Origin: Phytoamicus setariae
GTDB lineage: Bacteria; Pseudomonadota; Alphaproteobacteria; Rhizobiales; Rhizobiaceae
Length of the DNA stretch: 64,000 nucleotides
Direction of reading: 5' to 3'
Assembly: GCF_016722925.1 (NCBI RefSeq)
Contig: NZ_JAEQNC010000006.1
Coordinates: 334,555 to 398,554 of the forward strand
Every line of letters starts with the position of its first letter. Positions within the stretch are counted from its first letter, which is position 1. Under the pieces are notes generated by a model that made no database searches, had not been told where the DNA came from, and saw nothing but the letters and a program-made list of their open reading frames with translations. The position numbers were made by a program, and so were the translations under genes. Positions 55,505-63,894 of the stretch are shown here, piece after piece.

Positions 55505-56282
55505 GACCCGTGAAAAACTCTACGGCCGGCTGACGCTGGTGCTGGTCTTCGGCTTCCTCTACCTGCCGATTGCGGTACTCGTGCTGCTTTCATTCAATGC
55601 ATCGGGCCTGCCGACCACTTGGTCCGGTTTCTCTACCAAATGGTATGTATCACTGTTCGGCAATAGCGAAATCCTGCGCGCCGCCTGGAACACGCTTGTC
55701 GTCGCCATATTCGCCACCCTCATCTCGACAGTGCTGGGAACGATGCTGGCGCTAGGAATGGAAGCAAGGCGGCGGAAATCCAATTCGTTGGAAGCACTTG
55801 CCTTCGCCCCGATGGTCATCCCGGACATTGTGTTGGCAGTTGCGTTGCTCAGTTTCTTGTCGCGGCTGAATCTGACGCTCGGGTTGCATACGATCGTCAT
55901 AAGCCATGTGGTCTTCGATCTCGCCTTCGTCTGCTCGGTCGTCCGCGCGCGGCTCAAGAACTTCGACTATTCGATCGTCGAGGCCTCGCGCGATCTCGGC
56001 GGCTCGGCCTGGACGACATTCTGGCGAGTGACTTTTCCGGTCATTCTGCCGGCAATCATTGCAGGGGCGCTGCTGTCCTTCACGCTCTCGGTCGACGAGT
56101 TCATCATCGCCTTCTTCACCGCCGGTGCCGGCCGCTCCTCGATCACGCTGCCGATGCAGATCTATTCGATGATCCGCTTCGGCGTGACGCCGGAGATCAA
56201 CGCACTTGCAACCCTCGTCATGGGCGTCAGCGCCACCGCTCTGCTCATTTCCCAATGGCTGAACCGGGAACAGTTTTCATGA
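55497..56282 (+). CDS. ABC transporter permease 2
   Basis: A 261-residue permease with six segments (PotC type). EAA loop: EASRDLGGSAWTTFWRVTFPVILPA. ATG 55497 overlaps the previous stop by eight bases; GGGAG lies upstream. Its own stop overlaps the ATPase ATG. Confidence 0.93.
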   Translation: MRKTREKLYGRLTLVLVFGFLYLPIAVLVLLSFNASGLPTTWSGFSTKWYVSLFGNSEILRAAWNTLVVAIFATLISTVLGTMLALGMEARRRKSNSLEALAFAPMVIPDIVLAVALLSFLSRLNLTLGLHTIVISHVVFDLAFVCSVVRARLKNFDYSIVEASRDLGGSAWTTFWRVTFPVILPAIIAGALLSFTLSVDEFIIAFFTAGAGRSSITLPMQIYSMIRFGVTPEINALATLVMGVSATALLISQWLNREQFS

Positions 56283-57331
56283 ATACCACCACCAATCCCC
56301 AGCCATTGCTGAAGATCGATGCCGTCGCCAAGAACTTCGGACCGGTGACCGCAGTCGACAATGTCAGCATCGATATCAAGGAAAACGAGTTCTTCGCCCT
56401 GCTCGGCCCTTCCGGTTGCGGCAAGACCACCCTTCTGAGAATGCTGGCTGGCTTCGAGAGCCCCAACTCTGGCCGTATCCTGCTGTCAGGCAAGGATATC
56501 TCGCCGCTGCCCCCGGAAAAGCGGCCACTCAACCTGATGTTCCAGTCTTACGCCCTGTTTCCGCATATGACGGTTCGCCAGAACCTCAACTACGGGCTGG
56601 AGATGGAAGGCCTGGCGAAGGCCGAAATCAAACGCCGCGTTGACGAAACGCTTGCCTCAACCGATCTGACGAACTTCGCCGATCGCAAACCGGAGCAACT
56701 CTCCGGAGGCCAGAAGCAGCGCGTGGCGCTCGCTCGTGCGCTTGTCAAGCGACCCAAGGTACTACTGCTGGACGAGCCGCTCGGCGCGCTGGACAAGAAG
56801 CTGCGCGAACGCATGCAACTCGAACTCAAGCGCCTGCAGCATGAAGCCGGCATCACCTTCATCATCGTCACCCACGACCAGGAAGAGGCGCTGGTGATGG
56901 CCGATCGCATGGCGATCCTGAGGGATGGCAAGCTCTTGCAGGTCGGCACTCCGGAAGAAATCTACGAAACGCCATCCGATCGTTTCGTGGCAAACTTCAT
57001 CGGCATCATGAACTTTATCGATGGCGAAGTGGATGGCGAGGGCCGATTCACCGCCGATGGCACAACATTTCCGATGCCCGGCATTCATCCCAAAGGTAAG
57101 GCAACGCTTGCCATGCGACCTGAACACATGTCGATTTCGTCATCCGGCGACGGCCTGCGCGGCAAGATCTCCGACATTGCCTATCACGGGCTCGACCGCG
57201 TGCTGCACATCGCCAGCCCGGCATCCGCTCAACCCGTCCAGCTCCGCATCCCCGCATCCGAGGGGCAGAATTATGCGCCAGGTCAGCCGGTGGCGCTCGC
57301 ATTCAACACGGCCAAGGGCCGACTTTACTGA
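56279..57331 (+). CDS. ABC transporter ATP-binding protein
   Basis: A 350-residue PotA-type ATPase. Walker A GPSGCGKTT, signature LSGGQKQR, Walker B LLLDEPLGALD, H-loop TIIVTHD-type (FIIVTHDQEEA), and a C-terminal TOBE domain (about 270-350). ATGA overlap with the preceding permease. It drives uptake of the binding-protein ligand. Confidence 0.95.
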   Translation: MNTTTNPQPLLKIDAVAKNFGPVTAVDNVSIDIKENEFFALLGPSGCGKTTLLRMLAGFESPNSGRILLSGKDISPLPPEKRPLNLMFQSYALFPHMTVRQNLNYGLEMEGLAKAEIKRRVDETLASTDLTNFADRKPEQLSGGQKQRVALARALVKRPKVLLLDEPLGALDKKLRERMQLELKRLQHEAGITFIIVTHDQEEALVMADRMAILRDGKLLQVGTPEEIYETPSDRFVANFIGIMNFIDGEVDGEGRFTADGTTFPMPGIHPKGKATLAMRPEHMSISSSGDGLRGKISDIAYHGLDRVLHIASPASAQPVQLRIPASEGQNYAPGQPVALAFNTAKGRLY

Positions 57332-57348
57332 TTTGAGGAAGGACCATA

Positions 57349-58641
57349 ATGTCAAAAACCATCGCATTCTTCCCGGAGGCAGCATTCGGCCCGGCGCTGA
57401 ATTCCGTCGGCATCGCCCAGGCCGTTGAGGCACTCGGCCACAAGGCGGTATTTCTCTCTGATCCGGGCTTCGTGTCTGTCTATGAGGGCTATGGATTCGA
57501 GGCTCATCCGGTCAATCTCTCGGCACCGATGCCGGCCGAACAAATGGCCAAGTTCTGGGAAGACTTCATCAACGGCCACATCCCGAACTTCCGCAAGAGC
57601 CCTTACGAGCAGATCGACAACTATGTGAAGGACTGCTGGACCGCCATCGTTGACAGCGCCAAATGGGCCGAGAAGGACCTGCCGGGCGTCTTGGCAAAAA
57701 TCCAGCCGGACCTGATCTGCGTCGACAACGTCATCCTATTTCCGGCGATCAAGCAATACGGCAAGCCGTGGGTTCGCATTATCTCCTGTTCGGAGAATGA
57801 AATCGAAGACGACAAGATCCCGCCGCATCTGTCGGGTTGCCGTCAGGACGATCACGCCGGCCACGAGGCCTATCGCGCCCGTTTTAACGAAGTCATTCGG
57901 CCCATCCATGAGGACTTCAATACCTTCCTCGAGGGAACGGGCGAGGCAGCCTATCCCATCGGCCAGTTCTTCGAAGCCTCTCCCTTCATGAACCTGCTTC
58001 TTTATCCCGAACCGGTAAAATTCGAACGCGGACATCCGCTCGATCCCAACCAGTTCCAGTATCTCGAAGGCTGCGTCCGCAAGGAAAAACCCTACGAGGT
58101 ACCGACCTTCGCCGCCAACAACGACAAGCCGCTCATCTACATCTCCTTCGGTTCGCTGGGTGCCGGCGATACTGACCTGCTGAAGCGCCTCATTGAGACG
58201 ATCGGCAAGCTGCCCTACCGGGCACTCGTCAATGTCGGAGACTACAAGGACCAGTATGACAATCTTCCGGGCAATGTGAAAATCGACAGCTGGTTTCCGC
58301 AACCATCGGTCATCCCGCAGATCGATGCGGCCATCCACCATGGCGGCAACAACTCGTTCACTGAGTGCCTCTATTTCGGCAAGCCGGCGATCATCATGCC
58401 TTATGTCTGGGACGGCCACGACAATGCGACCCGCGTCGACGAGACCGGCCACGGTTTCAAGATGCCGCGCTACGAATGGACCGACGCCGATCTGGCGGCC
58501 AAGCTCGATGCCTGCATCAACGACCCCAAGATGAAGGCCAGGCTCGCCGCGACTTCGGCCCACATGCAGGGACGTAACGGCCCCGAAAAGGCTGCGGGCA
58601 TTCTCGATGAACTCGTAAAGACGGGGAAGTATGATGGTTGA
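57349..58641 (+). CDS. MGT-type glycosyltransferase, copy 2
   Basis: A 430-residue GT-B enzyme with the same architecture as the GT at 50876: IAFFPEAAFGPALNSVGIAQ, AIHHGGNNSFTECLYFG, PYVWDGHDNATRVDE. The DGHDNA donor motif change is shared. By eye they are close paralogues. It follows the ATPase by 17 bases, so it is part of the importer operon, and overlaps the first cupin gene. Confidence 0.9.
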   Translation: MSKTIAFFPEAAFGPALNSVGIAQAVEALGHKAVFLSDPGFVSVYEGYGFEAHPVNLSAPMPAEQMAKFWEDFINGHIPNFRKSPYEQIDNYVKDCWTAIVDSAKWAEKDLPGVLAKIQPDLICVDNVILFPAIKQYGKPWVRIISCSENEIEDDKIPPHLSGCRQDDHAGHEAYRARFNEVIRPIHEDFNTFLEGTGEAAYPIGQFFEASPFMNLLLYPEPVKFERGHPLDPNQFQYLEGCVRKEKPYEVPTFAANNDKPLIYISFGSLGAGDTDLLKRLIETIGKLPYRALVNVGDYKDQYDNLPGNVKIDSWFPQPSVIPQIDAAIHHGGNNSFTECLYFGKPAIIMPYVWDGHDNATRVDETGHGFKMPRYEWTDADLAAKLDACINDPKMKARLAATSAHMQGRNGPEKAAGILDELVKTGKYDG

Positions 58642-58996
58642 AACACTAAAATCCTCCGCTCCGCACATTCATGATGCCACCACCTTCGATGACCTCGTCG
58701 ATTGGGGCGCTCAACCCGACTGCGCGGAAGGCCAATCGCATTCGACCGGCCGCCTCCTGTTCAAGGGACCGAACAACCAGCCTGAGACCGGCATATGGGT
58801 CTGTACACCCGGACGCTGGAAGCTCTCTATTCCGCGTGACGAGTTCTGCCATTTCGTAGCGGGTCGCGCGACATACAGGTCGGAAAGCGGCGAGACCATC
58901 GACGTCGAAGCTGGTACAGCGGTGATGTTTCCGGCCGGGTGGACCGGCGAGTGCACGGTCCACGAGACCATGCGCAACATCTACATGCTTGCTTGA
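58631..58996 (+). CDS. DUF861-type cupin, copy 1
   Basis: A 121-residue single-cupin protein. Core: GIWVCTPGRW, RDEFCHFVAG, YRSESGETIDVEAG, MFPAGWTGE. This is the EutQ/ureidoglycine-type DUF861 cupin. First of three in tandem; overlaps the GT end by 11 bases. Confidence 0.9.
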   Translation: MMVETLKSSAPHIHDATTFDDLVDWGAQPDCAEGQSHSTGRLLFKGPNNQPETGIWVCTPGRWKLSIPRDEFCHFVAGRATYRSESGETIDVEAGTAVMFPAGWTGECTVHETMRNIYMLA

Positions 58997-59007
58997 GGAG
59001 CTTACAC

Positions 59008-59352
59008 ATGAAGACACCGAACTGGGCCGATTACGATGCAGTCGAAATGGAAGACCTGGGCGTCAGCCCTGCCACCATATCCGGGACGCCGCGCGTTCAT
59101 CTGAAAGTGCTGGCGGCGATGGACAACGGCAAGGGCGAGTGCGGAATTTGGTCCTGCACGCCCGGCGAACGCACAATCGTCTTCGACCATGACGAGTTCT
59201 GCCACTTCCTGGGCGGCGAAGGCGTCTATGTCAGGGACAACGGCGAGGAAATTCCGGTCAAAGCCGGATCGATGGTCTATTTCCCGAATGGTTGGACCGG
59301 TCGTTCGATCATCACCAAAACACTGTCCAAGGCCTTCATGGCCCGCTCATGA
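59008..59352 (+). CDS. DUF861-type cupin, copy 2
   Basis: A 114-residue cupin. Core: GIWSCTPGER, HDEFCHFLGG, YVRDNGEEIPVKAG, YFPNGWTGR. ATG 59008 with GAGGAG seven bases upstream. The most diverged of the three copies, with a different N-terminus. Confidence 0.9.
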   Translation: MKTPNWADYDAVEMEDLGVSPATISGTPRVHLKVLAAMDNGKGECGIWSCTPGERTIVFDHDEFCHFLGGEGVYVRDNGEEIPVKAGSMVYFPNGWTGRSIITKTLSKAFMARS

Positions 59353-59368
59353 AAACAAGGAAACACCA

Positions 59369-59716
59369 ATGACTGCCACCCCGCTGATGCGCAAGCCGCT
59401 CGAACAGGCCGAACTCGTTGATTGGGGCACCATCCCGACGATGATCGAGGGCGTTTCCCATGTCTCCGGCAAATTCATCCACAAGGGTCCGAATGGCGAA
59501 AGCGAGTGCGGCCTCTGGATCTGCACGCCGGGCAAGTGGGATTGCCACGTCACACGCGACGAGTTCTGCCATTTCCTCGAAGGTCGCAGCACCTATGTGC
59601 ACGAGAGCGGCGAGGTGATCGAGATCACGCCGGATACTGCCGCCTTCTTCCCCAAGGACTGGAAGGGTGTCTGCACCGTCCATGAGACGATCAAGAAAGT
59701 CTACATGATCCGCTGA
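59369..59716 (+). CDS. DUF861-type cupin, copy 3
   Basis: A 115-residue cupin. Core: GLWICTPGKW, RDEFCHFLEG, YVHESGEVIEITPD, FFPKDWKGV. Most like copy 1 (both share a VDWG N-terminal stretch and end HETxxxxYM). Start ATG 59369. A CCCCG/CGGGG hairpin (59743-59758) follows before the next gene. Confidence 0.9.
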   Translation: MTATPLMRKPLEQAELVDWGTIPTMIEGVSHVSGKFIHKGPNGESECGLWICTPGKWDCHVTRDEFCHFLEGRSTYVHESGEVIEITPDTAAFFPKDWKGVCTVHETIKKVYMIR

Positions 59717-59792
59717 TCACGATCTTGGCGCAAATAAACTCGCCCCGTCAAAGCGGGGTGAGAACCCTGTCCGTTACCCGAAAGAAAATCCA

Positions 59793-61298
59793 ATGTTCGA
59801 TCCGCAAAAGCCTGTCTTCTACCAGCACCCGAACTACGTGGACGCAACGGGCAAGGTTATCGACATCACCAATCCCGCCACTCTTGCGCATGAAGGAAGG
59901 ATCGCTGAAACAACCGGCGATGAGCTCCAGGCAGTACTGAAGGCAACCAAAGCCGCCCAGAAGCAGTGGAAGGCGATGGATGCCAAGACGCGGGCCACTA
60001 TCCTGCATCGCGTCGCCAACAAGATTGAAGCCACCGACATGCGTATCTGCGCTGAACTGATGGTTCGCGAAATGGGCAAGCCCTATCCCGAAGCCATCGG
60101 TGAAGTCGCCAACTGCGCCGGTGCTTTTCGATATTTTGCCGAAATGGCGCGTGATGAGGCGGGAAAAATCGCGGGAACGACCCAGACCGGCTCGTTTCAA
60201 TATGCGCGCTATGAGCCGGTCGGCGTCTCCGTCCACATCATGCCGTTCAATTTCCCCATCCTGTTGATGTGCTGGACGGTTGCCGCTTCACTTGCCTCCG
60301 GCAACGGTTGCATCATCAAGCCGGCTCTGGCGACAACCTTGTCGACCTTGAAGTTCATGGAAGTGTTCGAGGCGCTTCCAGAGGGGCTGATCGCCTGCGT
60401 CCCCGGAGGGGCGGATGTGGCGCAGATGCTGATCGCCTCCCCCCTTACCCACGCAGTCGCCTTCACCGGCTCGGTGGCAGCCGGCAAGGCTGTCGCATCC
60501 GCCGCTGCGGTGCAGATGAAACCGGCGGTTATCGAGGCCGGCGGCTCCGATCCGTTGATCGTCACCCGGCACGCGCCCATCGAAATTGCGGCTGCCGGAG
60601 CAGTAACGGCGGCGTTCCATCTTTCCGGCCAAGTGTGCACATCTGCCGAACGTTTTTTCGTCGTGGATGAAGTCCACGACGAATTCGTGCGTAATTTTGT
60701 GAAAGAGGCGCAACGTTTACGCGTCGGCAATGGGCTCGAAAAAGCCGAAATCGGCCCCTTGGTCAGCGAGGCCGCGCGCGCAAAAGTCATCCGGCTCGTG
60801 GATGCAGCGATAGCGGCCGGAGCCAAGGCTGTTATTGGTGGAAAGATACCCGCCGATCAACCTGTCGGATGGTTTTATGAGCCCACCATCCTCATCGACG
60901 TGACCCCGGACATGGCCATCATGCGCGAAGAGTGCTTCGGCCCGGTCGCCGCGATCTGCAAGGTGCGTGATTTCGATGAAGCGATCGAGCGCGCCAACGA
61001 CAGCGAATTCGGTCTCGGCGCCTCGGTGTTCACCACCTCGCTCGAAGAGGCCATGGAAGCCGCCGAGCGGCTCGAGGCCGGCATGGTCTGGGTCAACAAT
61101 CCGTTGATCGACAACGACGCCCTGCCCTTCGGCGGCTGGAAAATGTCCGGATTGGGCCGCGAACTCTCCCGGCTTGGCCTGGACACATTCCGCCGAACGA
61201 AAATGGTGATCATCGACCACAAGCCGGTGCGGCAGGGCTGGTGGTATCCTTACCCGGATGAGTGGTTCTACGAAACCGGCGGGCGCAAGCATACCTAA
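59793..61298 (+). CDS. Aldehyde dehydrogenase family protein, copy 2
   Basis: A 501-residue aldehyde dehydrogenase. AFTGSVAAGK, VIEAGGSDPL (general base) and SGQVCTSAER (nucleophile Cys) are present. It is only distantly like the ALDH at 49387; the C-terminus WWYPYPDEWFYE is distinct. Likely oxidises a semialdehyde made by another enzyme of the cluster. Confidence 0.94.
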   Translation: MFDPQKPVFYQHPNYVDATGKVIDITNPATLAHEGRIAETTGDELQAVLKATKAAQKQWKAMDAKTRATILHRVANKIEATDMRICAELMVREMGKPYPEAIGEVANCAGAFRYFAEMARDEAGKIAGTTQTGSFQYARYEPVGVSVHIMPFNFPILLMCWTVAASLASGNGCIIKPALATTLSTLKFMEVFEALPEGLIACVPGGADVAQMLIASPLTHAVAFTGSVAAGKAVASAAAVQMKPAVIEAGGSDPLIVTRHAPIEIAAAGAVTAAFHLSGQVCTSAERFFVVDEVHDEFVRNFVKEAQRLRVGNGLEKAEIGPLVSEAARAKVIRLVDAAIAAGAKAVIGGKIPADQPVGWFYEPTILIDVTPDMAIMREECFGPVAAICKVRDFDEAIERANDSEFGLGASVFTTSLEEAMEAAERLEAGMVWVNNPLIDNDALPFGGWKMSGLGRELSRLGLDTFRRTKMVIIDHKPVRQGWWYPYPDEWFYETGGRKHT

Positions 61299-61308
61299 TT
61301 TTGCTGAA

Positions 61309-61347
61309 TTGACCTCCATATGCTCCGTAGGAGCATATGGAGGTCAA
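61309..61347. repeat. 18-bp perfect hairpin
   Basis: Arms 61309-61326 and 61330-61347 (TTGACCTCCATATGCTCC and its inverse) around GTA. It lies 10 bases after the ALDH stop and before the dehydrogenase gene. No T run follows. It may be an RNA stabiliser, a regulator site or a mobile repeat. Confidence 0.7.
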
Positions 61348-61382
61348 GCGCCAGCAGTTGTAAAATTAGGGAAGACAAGCAA

Positions 61383-62570
61383 ATGATCATCACCATCCTC
61401 GGCGGCGCTGGCTTCATGGGGGCAGGCATCGTCCGCGACCTGATTTCGGATCGCGCCATCATCGACATCACGAAAATCCGCATCTGCGATACGTCGCGGC
61501 CGCGCATGGAGGCATTGGTCGCCGATCTCGGCGATGCCAGGCTCGAGCTTTTCGACCTCGATGTCACGGATCCTGCGCGGCTAGCTGCGGCCATCTCCGG
61601 TGCCGACATCTGCATCAACTGCGTACCGACGCTGGCCGGTCACCAGATGGTGATTTTCGAAGCGGCATTTGCGGCGCGGGTGCCTTATGTCGACCTCGGC
61701 GGGCTCGGCACCTTCACTGTCAAGCAGATTGCCGAGCACGAGCGCTTCAAGGCCGCCGGCATGACTGCCGTCACCGGCATTGGAGCAGATCCCGGCATGT
61801 CCAACGTCATCTGCCGGGCGGTCGCCGACGAACTCGACGAAATTGACCGGATCAACCTCTACTGGGCCGCCGAACTGGTCGGCGACGAGAACCCTGTGCT
61901 GGTACCGCCCTATTCCGTCTCCACCGTGCTTGCCGAATATGCCCATCCCTCGACGCAATTCCTCGATGGAAAGCATGTCACCTGCGAACCGATGACCGGC
62001 GTCGAAGTCATCGACCTGCCCGAGCCGTGGGGCCGCTGCGAATTCATGTATTCGCCGCATTCCGAACAGCTTACGGTACCGCTTGCCGAAGGCATTTCGG
62101 AAAAGGGCATCCAGGAATTCACCTGGAAACTGCACCTTCCGCATCGGGAGCATGAAGCCTGGGTCGGACTGGTCAAAGCCGGATTTGGCGATTTCAATGA
62201 CCCGATCGAGATCAATGGCGTTGCGGTCAAGCCGCTGGATGTTCTCGCCAAGATCATACAGCGCAACATCGAGAAAAGCGGCGAGCGGATCCCCGAACAG
62301 CAGAGCCATGAAATCCATTTCGCCATCGGACACGGCCGCAAGAACGGCAAGCCATGTACCGTCCGCTGCGACGTGATCGTCACGCCCGATCCGATGTATG
62401 ACGGCTATCTCGACGCCTGCACCTCGATGAACGCTTCCATCGCAGCGCAACTGATCCTCAAATATCCGAAGAAACCGGGTGTCTATGCGCCGGAGGGCTA
62501 CTTCGATGTCGAGACCTATTTTCCAGAGCTGGAAAAGCGGAAATTCCGGATCGTGAAGACGATCACCTGA
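61383..62570 (+). CDS. Saccharopine dehydrogenase-like protein
   Basis: A 395-residue protein. N-terminal Rossmann motif IITILGGAGFMGAGIVRDL, then DICINCVPTLAGHQMVIFEAAF, TGIGADPGMSNV and a C-terminal substrate domain. It resembles saccharopine reductase and lysine-6-dehydrogenase. ATG 61383 with GGGAAG upstream. Last gene of the importer cluster. Confidence 0.9.
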   Translation: MIITILGGAGFMGAGIVRDLISDRAIIDITKIRICDTSRPRMEALVADLGDARLELFDLDVTDPARLAAAISGADICINCVPTLAGHQMVIFEAAFAARVPYVDLGGLGTFTVKQIAEHERFKAAGMTAVTGIGADPGMSNVICRAVADELDEIDRINLYWAAELVGDENPVLVPPYSVSTVLAEYAHPSTQFLDGKHVTCEPMTGVEVIDLPEPWGRCEFMYSPHSEQLTVPLAEGISEKGIQEFTWKLHLPHREHEAWVGLVKAGFGDFNDPIEINGVAVKPLDVLAKIIQRNIEKSGERIPEQQSHEIHFAIGHGRKNGKPCTVRCDVIVTPDPMYDGYLDACTSMNASIAAQLILKYPKKPGVYAPEGYFDVETYFPELEKRKFRIVKTIT

Positions 62571-62723
62571 GCGCATTGTCCCCGGGTGCGCTCTGCTTGG
62601 CGGCGCCCGCGGCGTGTGGACGCCGGAGGCAAGCCGCGAGGAGATCGTGCGTGTTGCCCCGGCTTGCCCTCGAGAGCCATCAGGGTAGACCGCAAGGACG
62701 GCGATCACGATTTTCCCTCAACC

Positions 62724-62752
62724 AATAGCCCGCTGACCATCACCGGGCTATT
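62724..62752. terminator. Terminator between convergent genes
   Basis: AATAGCCCG (62724-62732) and CGGGCTATT (62744-62752) pair over nine bases, followed by T. It sits between the saccharopine dehydrogenase-like gene and the convergent epimerase gene. Confidence 0.7.
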
Positions 62753-62844
62753 TGAGATTGCATCCTGTACCAGCCGCGCATTGCTCAGTTCCGACGCTGG
62801 GGTCGGCTATATTGCGACCACAAGACGACGGACTTCAATACGCC

Positions 62845-63741
62845 CTAGCCGGCCGCTACGTATTTCCGCCAGTCGTGCTCTTCCTTGAAGCCCAGAACCT
62901 CGCGGATCTTTCGGTTGGAAAGCAACCCTTCGAACTCACCGATCTCGCGGGCAAAACGGACATTCGGGTAGAAGCGCGCAGCCAGTTCTCGGGATGGCGT
63001 GTTGGCCGAAACGGTGTCGTTGCAGGCGTTGAATACTTGGTAACCCATGCCGTCCTTTTCGATGCAGAGATGGACGATCTGTCCTAGATCGCGCGCGTCG
63101 ATATAGGACCAGGCGATCCGCTTGCGGATCGCAGGATCGGCAAAGAAACGGGGAAACTCCGCGTATTCGTGCGGTTCGATGACATTACCAATACGCAACG
63201 CATAGATGTCCGCACCGGAGCGTTCCGCGAAAGCCCGTGCAGTTTTCTCGTTCAGAACCTTGGACAAGCCATAGGAGTCCATCGGATTGACATCATAGTC
63301 TTCCTCCAGCGGGAACTGGTGGAAATCACGATGCCCCTCGGCAAAGCAGACGCCATAGGTCGTTTCGCTCGATGCTACGATGATCTTGCGCACGCCGAGT
63401 TTCACCGCTGCCTCAATGACGTTGTAGGTTCCCATCGTATTAATGCGGAAGGTCTCGTTGTCAGGCTTGATCAGGATGCGTGGTACGGCGGCAAAGTGCA
63501 CGACGGCGTCGAAAGGCTGTGGGCCTTTGCCGTGGTCGAGGTCCGGAAAGTCCCGGTGCATGGAGAGCGAGTTGTAAACCTGTCCCGCATCGGTGATGTC
63601 GACGATCAGATTGGTCACGCCTGGGCTGTCGAGCGGCACGAGATCGATATTGTGCACGTCGTATCCGGCATTGATCAGCCAGGGCACAACATGCCGCCCT
63701 GCCTTACCTGAGCCACCTGTAAACAAAATACGCTTTTTCAT
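62845..63741 (-). CDS. NAD-dependent epimerase/dehydratase
   Basis: A 298-residue extended SDR. FTGGSGKAGRHVVPWL is the NAD motif and DSYGLSKVLNEKTA holds the catalytic YxxxK. GGAGG lies seven bases before ATG 63741. It would act on a nucleotide sugar or similar. Convergent with the importer cluster; membership is uncertain. Confidence 0.9.
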   Translation of the reverse strand: MKKRILFTGGSGKAGRHVVPWLINAGYDVHNIDLVPLDSPGVTNLIVDITDAGQVYNSLSMHRDFPDLDHGKGPQPFDAVVHFAAVPRILIKPDNETFRINTMGTYNVIEAAVKLGVRKIIVASSETTYGVCFAEGHRDFHQFPLEEDYDVNPMDSYGLSKVLNEKTARAFAERSGADIYALRIGNVIEPHEYAEFPRFFADPAIRKRIAWSYIDARDLGQIVHLCIEKDGMGYQVFNACNDTVSANTPSRELAARFYPNVRFAREIGEFEGLLSNRKIREVLGFKEEHDWRKYVAAG

Positions 63742-63846
63742 ATCGGTACCCTCCACAAACATGTCGCGACGGCATAACCAATTCGTATGACAATTTCCAG
63801 CTTCTTGGTTCGGTTAGCCTGGACAGAGTGCAACCCCCAGACGCGA

Positions 63847-63876
63847 AAAGGCCCGGCTGTTGCCAGCTGGGCCTTT
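63847..63876. terminator. Terminator-like hairpin
   Basis: AAAGGCCC and GGGCCTTT arms with inner GGCTG/CAGCT pairing (one G-U) around TTGC; T tracts on both strands. No adjacent plus-strand gene ends here; it lies just before the putative IS end. Confidence 0.65.
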
Positions 63877-63894
63877 GCTTATGAAGTAAGTAAA

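Noticed and set aside
57736..58668. A 310-codon minus-strand frame opposite the second glycosyltransferase
   Set aside because: Shadow of the GT gene, with no motif and no start signal.
61581..62708. A 375-codon minus-strand frame opposite the saccharopine dehydrogenase-like gene
   Set aside because: It is a shadow; the plus-strand protein has clear motifs and a ribosome-binding site.
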